Shown here piece by piece: positions 18,648 to 26,979 of a DNA stretch of 64,000 nucleotides. The notes under the pieces are model-generated. The model saw nothing but the letters and a program-made list of their open reading frames with translations, was not told where the DNA came from and did not search any database. A program made the position numbers and the translations under genes. The stretch lies in assembly GCA_017394705.1 (NCBI GenBank), contig JAFPXH010000006.1, forward strand, positions 1 to 64,000, written 5' to 3'. The stretch is from Paludibacteraceae bacterium (GTDB lineage Bacteria; Bacteroidota; Bacteroidia; Bacteroidales; Paludibacteraceae). Numbering within the stretch: the stretch's first letter is position 1; each line of letters opens with the position of its first letter.

Positions 18648-18722
18648 TGGGCGTTTACGGATTCGAACCGCAGACCCTCTGCTTGTAGGGCAGATGCTCT
18701 AAACCAGCTGAGCTAAACGCCC
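18648..18722 (-). tRNA. tRNA-Val (anticodon UAC)
   Basis: On the minus strand, acceptor GGGCGTT pairs with AACGCCC, the D-arm is GCTC..GAGC, the anticodon stem is TCTGC/GCAGA with loop CCTACAA, and the T-arm is TGCGG-TTCGAAT-CCGTA. The discriminator is A and CCA is not encoded. Confidence 0.95.
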
Positions 18723-18742
18723 GTGCTTCTCGAAAGCGGGTG

Positions 18743-18774
18743 CAAAAGTACTGCTTTTTTTTGACATGTGCAAA
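18743..18774 (-). promoter_or_regulatory. Promoter of tRNA-Val
   Basis: Minus-strand TTTG (18774-18771), 20 nt, TACTTTTG (18750-18743). Confidence 0.75.
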
Positions 18775-18864
18775 TATTTTTGCATTTTTTTTACATTTTC
18801 ATGTATTTTTCTCTTTTTATGTCTCTCCAAATAGTCTTTGGCGGCATAAAAATTATTATTCCTC

Positions 18865-18895
18865 TTGCACATATCAGAAAAAAGTTGTAATTTTG
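18865..18895 (+). promoter_or_regulatory. Promoter of the Macro-TIR-TPR operon
   Basis: TTGCACAT at 18865, then TAATTTTG at 18888-18895, 20 nt after the TTG core. The start codon follows at 18922. Confidence 0.72.
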
Positions 18896-18921
18896 CGAGC
18901 AAAATTGAACACCCATAATCC

Positions 18922-19833
18922 ATGACCTATTTCGGCAGTCATAAATATGTTGCGCAGCACTGGAAAAAATTAGCGCGCTGGAGTGCAAAGAGTTTTATTT
19001 CCTGGAGTTTGATGCTCTTCACTATTAATGGTTCATTTATTGCTTTTCTTCCTCCTGAAGACTCTGCGAGGTTGAAATCACATATCCATTATTTATGGTT
19101 TCATCCCTGGCTGTTAGTATTGCTTATCCTGCTGATAGCGTGTTTGGCGGTATTGTATAACTGGCCCTTGACACGCGCGGAGTATAAGGATAAGAATACA
19201 GATATCCGCGTGATTATAGAGTGCTGCGACATCCTGGCCCAGCACGGGCTGAAAGTAATTCATGTAGTGGATACGTTTGATGCCGAATTAGGAAGAATCA
19301 TCACCCCTCGTTCGTTACACGGTGCATTCTTGAGGATGTGCCAACAGGAGCATTTCGACGTGGATGCGGCGATAGACGGAGCATTAGAGGGAGTGAAGCC
19401 TGCAGCGACAATAAAATCTTTACCCGGTCGTAAGGTCCGTTATGCGTTAGGCACTTTGTGTCCGGTGAATCTTAACGAGGAGCATTTCTGCATGGCGGCT
19501 TTCACTCACCTGCAGACAAACGGTTCCATTGCCATCACCAAAGATGAGTATATCGCGTGTCTGAAGCAGTTATGGCACAATTTAGCCAATCCGCGGATAC
19601 GCGAGGAAGTAGTTAATGTAGCAGTGATGGGTAATCGTTTTGTAGATTTGCCGGCAGAGTTTTCCACGGAGCAGAAGATAGACCTGATGATACAGACTTT
19701 CTTCGCCGCCGCGCGAGAGAAAGCCTGTTGCCGCACGCTCCGTATCTGTATCCACCCGGATAACGTGACGGATATCGACTTTGGCAATTATCCGGTTATT
19801 ATCGAGCACCTGGCCAAACGTCCTATCATCTAA
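18922..19833 (+). CDS. Membrane-anchored Macro-domain protein (DUF6430/ThsA-Macro type)
   Basis: 303 residues. Two N-terminal membrane helices (about 24-43 and 62-81) precede a cytoplasmic domain (about 95-297) that follows the DUF6430/ThsA-Macro pattern: VVDTFDAE, ITPRSLHGAF, LPGRKVRYALGTL, FCMAAFTHLQTNGSIAITKDEYIACLKQLW (split here from a longer block), then AVMGNRF and TLRICIHPDNV. In type II Thoeris, a two-helix Macro effector senses a TIR-made ADP-ribose derivative. Here the phosphate loop, usually LLGSGxxR, reads VMGNRFVD (about 235-242), so ligand binding may be altered or lost. It is 10 nt upstream of a TIR gene, fitting a Thoeris-like pair. Defence function is not established. Confidence 0.78.
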   Translation: MTYFGSHKYVAQHWKKLARWSAKSFISWSLMLFTINGSFIAFLPPEDSARLKSHIHYLWFHPWLLVLLILLIACLAVLYNWPLTRAEYKDKNTDIRVIIECCDILAQHGLKVIHVVDTFDAELGRIITPRSLHGAFLRMCQQEHFDVDAAIDGALEGVKPAATIKSLPGRKVRYALGTLCPVNLNEEHFCMAAFTHLQTNGSIAITKDEYIACLKQLWHNLANPRIREEVVNVAVMGNRFVDLPAEFSTEQKIDLMIQTFFAAAREKACCRTLRICIHPDNVTDIDFGNYPVIIEHLAKRPII

Positions 19834-19843
19834 TCCCATAGGC

Positions 19844-20989
19844 ATGCAGAAAGAGTACAAATATTTTGCGTTTATCAGTTTCCAGAGCGGCGATGCCCGT
19901 GAGGCCGTTCGTTTGCAGCATGCGATAGAGCGTTATCGGTTGCCGGCGGTGTTATGCAAGCAGGACAAGTCGCTTCCGCGGCGCATCAAGCCTCTGTATT
20001 GCTACCTGAATGATATCCATGCCGGGGAAGAGTTGATGCAGGAACTGAAGAGCCGCATGGAGCAATCACGCTATCTGATAGTTGTCTGTTCGCCCCGCGC
20101 AGCACAGTCCACTTATATTAATAGCGGCATTGATTATTTTGTCTCTTTGGGGCATCGGGACAGTATCATTCCAATTATTATTGACGGCGTACCTTATAGC
20201 GGTGATACTCACACAGAGTGTTTTCCGGAGGCCTTGAGACGTCATTTTCCGCGACACGCGGATCCGTTACAGGACCGCTCTATCTTAGGCGTCAACACCC
20301 ATGAGGCGGGTATCCGTTCACGTCGCAAGGCCTACGACCGCGCGATGTTGATGGTGGTAGCCCGCATGCTGCAGTTAGACTTCGACGGACTGCTGTTACG
20401 CGAGAAACAACGTCGTCGCAAACGTGCAGTACTCTGGTCGCTGTTGGCGCTGGTAGTCTCCGCTGCACTGAGTCTCACTTGGCATTTTGCGCAGACAGTG
20501 GATGTCGGTATCCGTGTAGAGGAAGGGAGTGCTGTAAATAATATGTTGCCGCCTTGCAAACAGATAGCTATACAGTTGCAGTTGGATAACGAGATAAAGA
20601 GTGATACGTTAGCAGAGGTCGGGCAGACGTTGCTCTTCCGCAATATTCCGCCACAGTTTATCGGGAAAGACGTGCAAATATGTCTCCGTGCTGCAGGCTT
20701 TAAGCCTTGCGATACGACGGTAGTGTTAGAGCGGCAAATGACGCTGCCTCTCTACCGCGATGAAGATTTATACGGTAATGTTCACTTCCGTCTGGTAGGT
20801 ATTGCTCACCCTGAGCGACAGAAATTGTCTATCGGCGGACACGAAACGACACCGGACAGCGAAGGACTTATTAACTTGCATATTCCCGTCGAAAACCAGC
20901 AGACAGTTTATGCCGTAACGGTCAATGGGATAACGGATTCGATTTATATGCCCTGCGGCGAAGATGATATCATTGTAGTAGCGCCATGA
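19844..20989 (+). CDS. Membrane-anchored TIR-domain protein lacking the catalytic glutamate
   Basis: 381 residues. An N-terminal TIR domain (about 5-115) starts KYFAFISFQSGDARE and continues with CYLNDIHAGEELMQELKSRM and YLIVVCSPRAA. In this bacterial TIR group the next segment normally reads S-x-W-V-N-x-E, where Glu is the NAD-cleaving residue. Here it is STYINSG (89-95), so Trp is Tyr and Glu is Gly95. The conserved ECFPEALRRHF and ILGVN blocks follow. A membrane helix (about 195-214) leads to a beta-rich extracytoplasmic half (215-381). ATG at 19844 fits the TIR start. It overlaps the next gene by ATGA. Likely a pseudoenzyme or altered-activity signalling protein. Confidence 0.88.
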   Translation: MQKEYKYFAFISFQSGDAREAVRLQHAIERYRLPAVLCKQDKSLPRRIKPLYCYLNDIHAGEELMQELKSRMEQSRYLIVVCSPRAAQSTYINSGIDYFVSLGHRDSIIPIIIDGVPYSGDTHTECFPEALRRHFPRHADPLQDRSILGVNTHEAGIRSRRKAYDRAMLMVVARMLQLDFDGLLLREKQRRRKRAVLWSLLALVVSAALSLTWHFAQTVDVGIRVEEGSAVNNMLPPCKQIAIQLQLDNEIKSDTLAEVGQTLLFRNIPPQFIGKDVQICLRAAGFKPCDTTVVLERQMTLPLYRDEDLYGNVHFRLVGIAHPERQKLSIGGHETTPDSEGLINLHIPVENQQTVYAVTVNGITDSIYMPCGEDDIIVVAP

Positions 20990-22545
20990 AAAGAATAATA
21001 CTATGGATCATATGCGCGTTATGCGCGTGGGACGCGAGCGCAGTGATGCAAGAAGGTAACGTTCGCAGCCTCGCCCGCAAAGGACGTCCGGGGACGCCTA
21101 TCGAAGGCGCCATCGTTCGTGTACGGGGCTCGCATAATGCCGTGCAGAGCCGTCCGAACGGTGATTTCTCGTTATTGCTGCAAAACCTGCAGAACGGCGA
21201 CCCGTATACCATCGCGAGTATTACCAAGAGCGGCTACGAGCCCGCCGAGCAAGGCTTGATAGGCAAACGTATCCCTTGCTCCGAGAGTGTGCCATTAGAG
21301 ATTATACTGGCCAACACCGGAGAGTTACAGGCCGAGAAAGAAGCCATCGCCGCCAAGGCGCGGGAGAACGTAGAGATATACTATCAGACGCGTCTGGCGG
21401 CTCTGGAAAAACAGTTGGCAGCCAAGCAGATGACAGAGCAGGAGTATAGTCGTCGCTTGGAAGAGTTGGAAGGCCAGTACGAACGCTTTGAGCCGTTGTT
21501 ACAGACAATGTCTGACCGGTTCGCACGCACGGACTACGGTCGGTTGGATTCTCTGACCGCGCTTATACAAGAGTCTATTGAAAACGGTAATCCCGAGGAG
21601 GCGGAGCGGTTAGTGCGGGAAAAAGGCGATTTGGAGCAACGGGAGAATGCCATCCGCGCGCAGGAAGAGCAGATCTCCCGGGCACAGCAAACGCTGGACG
21701 AGTCGCAGGCACAATTAGACCAGCAACGGGCGCTTACTACACAGCAGAAACGGGAATTGGGGGATGATTACTATCGCATGTATAGTGCTTTTCTCTCCCG
21801 TTTCCAGAATGATAGCGCCGCTACGTACATTCTCCGCCGCGCGGCATTGGACACTACCGATGTGGACTATCAATTACAAGCAGGACAGTTCGTTAAGGAG
21901 ATCATGGCAGACTATCCTCAGGCACAGCGTTTCTTTGAACGTGCATACCGGATATGCGAAACACAATATGGCGAAATGAGCGGACAGATGGCCACCACGT
22001 GCCATGAGTTAGGTTCGGTCCATAAGGCGCAAGGTGATTTGGACGGTGCGGCACTTTGGTACGAGCGCGCGTTGCGGATTAAAGAGAAAGTGCGGGGGAA
22101 AGATGCACCTGCGGTGGCTGAGACGCTGAATAATATCGGCGAACTATACCGTGCGAAGAAAGACCTCAAGCAAGCCATGAACTGCCATAAGCGGGCATTG
22201 AAGATCCGTGAGAAAGCGTTTGATGCCAAGCATCTGGCGGTGGCCGAGAGTAAAAATAATATTGCTGGAGTGCTGTACCAGCAGGGACAAATCGCGAAGG
22301 CCGAGAAACTGTTCCGTGAGGTAAGGGAAGTGTATGCCCAAAATCCAAAGACTCCACCGATGCAGGTTGCGGGCAATTATAACAACTTGGGCGCCATCTC
22401 TTATCAGTACGGCCGATATGCGGAGGCAGCGGACTATTTCCGCATGGCGTTAGAGATATATACCAAGGTTCTGGGCGAAGCCCATCCGCGCACACGCGCC
22501 ACAGTCAATAATATGCAAATCTGCCAACAGAAAACAGACAAATAA
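20986..22545 (+). CDS. Secreted TPR protein with carboxypeptidase-regulatory-like domain
   Basis: 519 residues. Signal peptide (about 1-19), a carboxypeptidase-regulatory/Ig-like domain (about 25-105, TPIEGAIVRVRG..NGDFSLLLQNL), a long glutamine-rich coiled coil (about 110-260), and at least four TPR units (about 310-515) such as ATCHELGSVHKAQGDLDGAA and ETLNNIGELYRAKKDLKQAM. It probably faces the periplasm, the same side as the C-terminal half of the TIR protein. Its start overlaps the TIR stop (ATGA), so expression is coupled. TPRs bind protein partners; a sensor or scaffold for the TIR-Macro pair is a reasonable but untested guess. Confidence 0.85.
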   Translation: MKRIILWIICALCAWDASAVMQEGNVRSLARKGRPGTPIEGAIVRVRGSHNAVQSRPNGDFSLLLQNLQNGDPYTIASITKSGYEPAEQGLIGKRIPCSESVPLEIILANTGELQAEKEAIAAKARENVEIYYQTRLAALEKQLAAKQMTEQEYSRRLEELEGQYERFEPLLQTMSDRFARTDYGRLDSLTALIQESIENGNPEEAERLVREKGDLEQRENAIRAQEEQISRAQQTLDESQAQLDQQRALTTQQKRELGDDYYRMYSAFLSRFQNDSAATYILRRAALDTTDVDYQLQAGQFVKEIMADYPQAQRFFERAYRICETQYGEMSGQMATTCHELGSVHKAQGDLDGAALWYERALRIKEKVRGKDAPAVAETLNNIGELYRAKKDLKQAMNCHKRALKIREKAFDAKHLAVAESKNNIAGVLYQQGQIAKAEKLFREVREVYAQNPKTPPMQVAGNYNNLGAISYQYGRYAEAADYFRMALEIYTKVLGEAHPRTRATVNNMQICQQKTDK

Positions 22546-22553
22546 CAGTAATT

Positions 22554-24026
22554 ATGAAAAAGATATATGTAATATTGGCAACATTATTGCTTGCCCCATC
22601 TACTTTTGCTTACGATTTCACAGCATTGGATATAAATGGAAACACTATTTATTACAACAAATTAGGAGGTGATAGTGTGGAAGTTACTAACAATGGTAGC
22701 CAAAATACCTATTCGGGAAACATTGTAGTGCCGAATAACGTCAAAAACAACGAATTAATCTATCGGGTAACTACCATCGGTGCCAGTGCTTTCCAAGCGT
22801 GTACACTTTCTTCTTTGTCGCTGCCAATAGGTATTCAAGAGATTAAAAGTAATGCCTTTAATACCGCGAAATTAAACACGGATTTATTATACCTTCCAAA
22901 TCTTAAAAAAATAGGCAGTAGCGCATTTAGTATATGCTGGAATCTACGAAAATTGCAGATGCCCAAACTTCAGCAAATAATTGGTGGAGGAACGATGTTT
23001 CGGGATTGTTATGAATTGGAAGAAATAGTATTTCCAGATGAATTGAAAAAATCCGATCAATTATCAATGCATTTTTTTGACAGCGATGTAAAGTTAAAAG
23101 GGATAAAACTTCCATCTAATCTAAAAACAATTCCAATAAGTTGTTTTAGTGCATGTTGGAGTTTGAAATACGTTATTTTGCCTGACAGCACAGAAAGTAT
23201 TGGCGAAAATGCTTTCCTTGGATGTATATGGTTAAAGTCCATCACCATTCCTGCGAATGTCAAGACAATTGGAGATACATTTATCTGCGGTAAAGCATGG
23301 ACTTATTGGGGAGGAGCTCCTTATGACGACACACGTTTCACTGGAGGAAAAGTAGATGGTTTATTACCTAATGATGCAAATAATAATCAGTTGAATAGCA
23401 TTTATTTTGAAGGCTTAACCCCTCCGCAAGTAACCACTAAGACTTTTGCAAATATTACCAAAGACAAAGTCACTTGTTATGTACCGGAAGAGGCTTTAAC
23501 CACTTACAAAGCAGATAGTTTATACGTAAAGGCCTTTGCTGCCATTAAAGGCTACCACCTTGGAGATTCCAAGGTCGAGAATATCACATCTTATACTGCT
23601 CAAATCAAATGGTTACCGGATAGTGCAGTAACGCAATATACAATAGACCTTTATATTTCCGGAACAAAAATTGCACAATATATCGTGGATGGCGAGGGCA
23701 ACCTACAATCCTCGCAACGCTATGCACCTTCAGTTAATCGCCACAAAAATGATACTACAGTCAACACTACGGATTATTTTGTCATTACACTTGATGGTTT
23801 GAACGCCAGCACGACATATTCATATACCATATCCGGTATCAATGCTGCCAGACAACACATCTACCACGAAGAAGGAGTTTTCGAAACAAAAGAATCCAGT
23901 GAAGGTTTGTTTGATATCATAGCACCCGAGCCAAACAAGGCGCGGAAAGTGCTTATTGACGGACAGATATATATTCTGCGATATAATAAAATATACACTT
24001 TACACGGGAAAGAAATTACGAATTGA
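22554..24026 (+). CDS. BspA-like leucine-rich repeat surface protein
   Basis: 490 residues. Signal peptide MKKIYVILATLLLAPSTFA; BspA-type LRR_5 repeats (about 75-330) with pattern IG.SAF..C..L..L.LP; a fibronectin-like domain (about 340-450); and the short C-terminal tail RKVLIDGQIYILRYNKIYTL ending GKEITN. It is probably secreted and surface-exposed. The gene starts 8 nt after the TPR gene, so it may share the upstream transcript. The next gene is a shuffled paralogue with the same C-terminal half, suggesting tandem duplication. Confidence 0.85.
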   Translation: MKKIYVILATLLLAPSTFAYDFTALDINGNTIYYNKLGGDSVEVTNNGSQNTYSGNIVVPNNVKNNELIYRVTTIGASAFQACTLSSLSLPIGIQEIKSNAFNTAKLNTDLLYLPNLKKIGSSAFSICWNLRKLQMPKLQQIIGGGTMFRDCYELEEIVFPDELKKSDQLSMHFFDSDVKLKGIKLPSNLKTIPISCFSACWSLKYVILPDSTESIGENAFLGCIWLKSITIPANVKTIGDTFICGKAWTYWGGAPYDDTRFTGGKVDGLLPNDANNNQLNSIYFEGLTPPQVTTKTFANITKDKVTCYVPEEALTTYKADSLYVKAFAAIKGYHLGDSKVENITSYTAQIKWLPDSAVTQYTIDLYISGTKIAQYIVDGEGNLQSSQRYAPSVNRHKNDTTVNTTDYFVITLDGLNASTTYSYTISGINAARQHIYHEEGVFETKESSEGLFDIIAPEPNKARKVLIDGQIYILRYNKIYTLHGKEITN

Positions 24027-24030
24027 CAAT

Positions 24031-25665
24031 ATGAAAAAAATCTATTCTCTTACACTATTGTTGATGGCAGTTATGTACTCTTCTGCAGAGGAGTATCATG
24101 GATACTGCGGTGCCGATAACGAGGGGACTAATCTGGAATGGTTCTTAAACACTGCCGATAGTTCATTGATTATTTCCGGATCCGGACAGATGGAAAATTA
24201 TGACAATGCTTCCAATGTGCCATGGTATGCATACCGCGCAGAAATTAAAACCGTTAACATTGCCGATGGTGTGACATCAATCGGAGACAATGTCTTTGAT
24301 ACATATCCCAACATTACGACTGCCACCATAGCAAACAGTGTCTTATCCATTGGTGCATACGCATTTACTTCTTGCCCAAAACTGTCAATCGTTACTTTGC
24401 CTGAAAATCTCATCACTATTCACCAATGTGCTTTTAATAGTTGTACCGCATTGCAGACTCCCACGCTACCAGAGACTCTCACAACCATCGGTGGTCAAGT
24501 TTTTTATCAATGTCATCAATTCTCATCCATTGAGATTCCTCGTAACGTTTCATCAATCGGAGAGCAAGCCTTTTCCAATTGTTCCCAACTCACAGCCATC
24601 CATGTTGCAGAACAAAATACTGCCTATGTGGATATAGACGGTGTACTCTATACCAAAGACACCTCTACCCTTGTAGTATGTCCTGCCGGAATTCCTCTAA
24701 TGAATTATGAAATCCCAACAGAAGTAGCCGCCATAGCAAGCGGTGCATTCTATGGCTGTAAACAATTCACAAGCATTAGTATTCCTCACACTGTCACTTC
24801 CATCGGCAGTGATGCCTTTCATTATTGTCAGCAATTAGTTTCCATTACTTTCCCTGATAATTTGACCACCATATGGCCCAACACCTGTAGTAACTGTACA
24901 AATCTAAAAAGTGTCCATCTTCCGACCAATGCCACTTCCATTAAGGATGCGGCTTTTAATGTCTGCAGCAGTTTGACAGAAATTCATATTCCCGAGAAGG
25001 TGACTTCGTTAGGATGGTTTTCTTTTGGCAACTGTCCGGATCTTGACACTGTGTACTGCGATGCACCTACACCACCAACCCTTGATGTTCAGGCTTTTGA
25101 AGGAATTTCCGAGCAAGCGGTTCTTGTCGTGCGATTTGCGTGTCTGGCATCATATCAAGCAGATGAGACATTTACAAATTCTTTTGCAGAAATAACCAGT
25201 TATTCTATTCCTTCAGAAATTTCAGCCGCAACAGCGTCTATCAAATGGTTGCCGGATACAGCGGCGGCAGAGTACATTATCAGTGTTTATACTGCGGATA
25301 CGCTGTATCAGCAATATCAAGTAGATTCAACAGGAGATGTTGTCACACAATTAAAATTGCCGGCATTGCGACCGATGCCGCAGAAGAAAGACACAACTAT
25401 TAGCAGTACCGACTATTTCGTTATCACACTTGGCGGATTGACAGCCTCCACGTTGTACACCTACACCATCGAAGGCAAGAATCGCATGAACGAACTTGTC
25501 TATTTAGAGCAAGGCTCTTTCCAGACGAAGGATATTGGAGAGGGAGTGTCGGATGCCACGGCAGAAGAGCCTCGGCGGGCACGGAAGACGGTCCGCAACG
25601 GGCAACTGCTCATTCTGAGAGAGGAAAAGACATATACCGTCCAGGGACAGGAAGTAAAATACTAA
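24031..25665 (+). CDS. BspA-like leucine-rich repeat surface protein, paralogue
   Basis: 544 residues. Signal peptide MKKIYSLTLLLMAVMYSSA; an N-terminal WYAY-containing beta segment; about ten LRR_5 repeats (about 75-400), for example SIGAYAFTSCPKLSIVTLPE; the same fibronectin-like domain as the previous gene (IKWLPDTAAAEYIISVY); and the tail RKTVRNGQLLILREEKTYTV ending GQEVKY. ATG at 24031 begins the signal, 4 nt after the previous stop. Such proteins often bind host or bacterial surfaces in oral and gut Bacteroidales. Ligand unknown. Confidence 0.85.
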   Translation: MKKIYSLTLLLMAVMYSSAEEYHGYCGADNEGTNLEWFLNTADSSLIISGSGQMENYDNASNVPWYAYRAEIKTVNIADGVTSIGDNVFDTYPNITTATIANSVLSIGAYAFTSCPKLSIVTLPENLITIHQCAFNSCTALQTPTLPETLTTIGGQVFYQCHQFSSIEIPRNVSSIGEQAFSNCSQLTAIHVAEQNTAYVDIDGVLYTKDTSTLVVCPAGIPLMNYEIPTEVAAIASGAFYGCKQFTSISIPHTVTSIGSDAFHYCQQLVSITFPDNLTTIWPNTCSNCTNLKSVHLPTNATSIKDAAFNVCSSLTEIHIPEKVTSLGWFSFGNCPDLDTVYCDAPTPPTLDVQAFEGISEQAVLVVRFACLASYQADETFTNSFAEITSYSIPSEISAATASIKWLPDTAAAEYIISVYTADTLYQQYQVDSTGDVVTQLKLPALRPMPQKKDTTISSTDYFVITLGGLTASTLYTYTIEGKNRMNELVYLEQGSFQTKDIGEGVSDATAEEPRRARKTVRNGQLLILREEKTYTVQGQEVKY

Positions 25666-25687
25666 AGAATCACTAAAATTAGATACA

Positions 25688-26959
25688 ATGAAAAAGATTT
25701 TTATCATGGCTGTCGCGGCGGTAGTGCTCGCGATGCCGAGCATGGCTCAAGAAGATGAGTGGCGTTGGTCGCAGGACCGCATCGCCCATGATTTATCGTA
25801 TGTAAACATTCCGACTGTGGAGGATGTTCGTGCCGCACGTACGCCGCAGACTTTCGCCGAAGCGGTAGCTGCGTTCCCGCAAGTACCGCGCGTAGAGGAT
25901 ATCCTCTCGCCGGAGGCCAAAGAGCAAGCGTTGCGCAAGACATACAAGCCCTATGAGTTGGCGCTGCAGAACGCTATGACTCGTGCGATGGGCGAAGAGA
26001 CGCAGCTGCAGAAGCGTTTAGATGCCGTCCGCAGCCAACAGGCACAACGTGGCCAACAGGCCATGGCGCAGTACCAGAGTAATGTGAATGCGGGTCTGAT
26101 GCCTTCGCAACAGGAGATGATGGAGCTCTATATGTCCGGTGCTATCAAAGAGAATATGAGCGAAGCGCAGATGATGGACGTCATGGCCGGTAAGTTTGCA
26201 GAGAAATGGGGCATCAGTAAGGAGGAATACTTGAAGATCATCAACATGGCGCAGCGTAACCCGAAAGGGACGGAAGCCTACCTCAAGTCGAATCATCCGC
26301 AGCTCTATAAACGTCTCTATGCCGCCAATGCCGGCTTTGACACCCAAGAGGTGGCCGATGATCCACGTGACGCGCGTCTGGGCGAGATCACCGAAGAGTT
26401 GATGGACCTGCAAACGCAACTGAGCGAAGCGATTAACATGTACCGCTACGACGATCCTGTAGCACCGAAAAGTGTTATTTTGAAGGATGATAAGCTGTTC
26501 GAAGAGGCGCGTGCAGACTGGAAGAACTGCTCCGAAGCCAAGCAGGTAGATGCCATCGAGGACGCGCTGCAGAAACGTATAGAAAGCTGGATCGCCACAC
26601 TCAATGGCAATAATGGTGAAGTACCATACCCCGCGTGGTTTACGACCGAGCGTAAGAAAGAGAATGCACTCATCGACCAATGGAACAAACGTTGGGCGCA
26701 GAAATGGGTAAAGGTGGCACAGGATGGCGATGCGAAGATTCGTCCGATCTTGGAGAAACTCGCGGCGTTAGAGACCGAGAACGAGCAACTAGGCCAACAA
26801 GGCGATACCGAGAATGCAATTTATCTGACCAATAAGCTTACCTGCAATAAGTTGTGGGCATACCTACTGCTCGCCGGACAGCCAAGTAACGACGCGTTTA
26901 TGTTCCCCTGCCTCGAGCATGTAGAGACGGACGGCGCGGCTATTCTGGGTAAGGGTTAA
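25688..26959 (+). CDS. Secreted helical protein of unknown function, paralogue of the 61280 gene
   Basis: 423 residues with a signal peptide (MKKIFIMAVAAVVLAMPSMA). The rest is largely helical and Gln/Glu/Lys-rich, with no recognised domain. It shares blocks with the protein at 61280-62674: LLSPEAK or ILSPEAK, GLMPSQQE.M, the AxKW.I..E block, P.W(F/W)T..RK.ENA.I..WNK..AQKW, and the end GKG. Conserved Trp and Cys residues in the C-terminal third suggest a common fold. The stop codon lies in an 8-nt repeat array (26956-26979). It follows the LRR gene by 22 nt. Confidence 0.75.
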   Translation: MKKIFIMAVAAVVLAMPSMAQEDEWRWSQDRIAHDLSYVNIPTVEDVRAARTPQTFAEAVAAFPQVPRVEDILSPEAKEQALRKTYKPYELALQNAMTRAMGEETQLQKRLDAVRSQQAQRGQQAMAQYQSNVNAGLMPSQQEMMELYMSGAIKENMSEAQMMDVMAGKFAEKWGISKEEYLKIINMAQRNPKGTEAYLKSNHPQLYKRLYAANAGFDTQEVADDPRDARLGEITEELMDLQTQLSEAINMYRYDDPVAPKSVILKDDKLFEEARADWKNCSEAKQVDAIEDALQKRIESWIATLNGNNGEVPYPAWFTTERKKENALIDQWNKRWAQKWVKVAQDGDAKIRPILEKLAALETENEQLGQQGDTENAIYLTNKLTCNKLWAYLLLAGQPSNDAFMFPCLEHVETDGAAILGKG

Positions 26960-26979
26960 TGAGTTAGTGAGTTAGTGGT
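26956..26979 (+). repeat. 8-nt array containing a stop codon
   Basis: TTAATGAG, TTAGTGAG, TTAGTGGT. The TAA ending the gene at 25688 is within the first unit, and the cstA-type gene starts at 26980 right after. Confidence 0.75.

Noticed and set aside
18618-18722. tRNA-Val as an integration site for the Macro-TIR operon
   Set aside because: No second copy of the tRNA 3' end and no integrase were found near 22-29 kb.
18699-18923. Minus-strand open reading frame upstream of tRNA-Val
   Set aside because: It covers two promoters and the start of the tRNA, and has low-complexity AT-rich composition.
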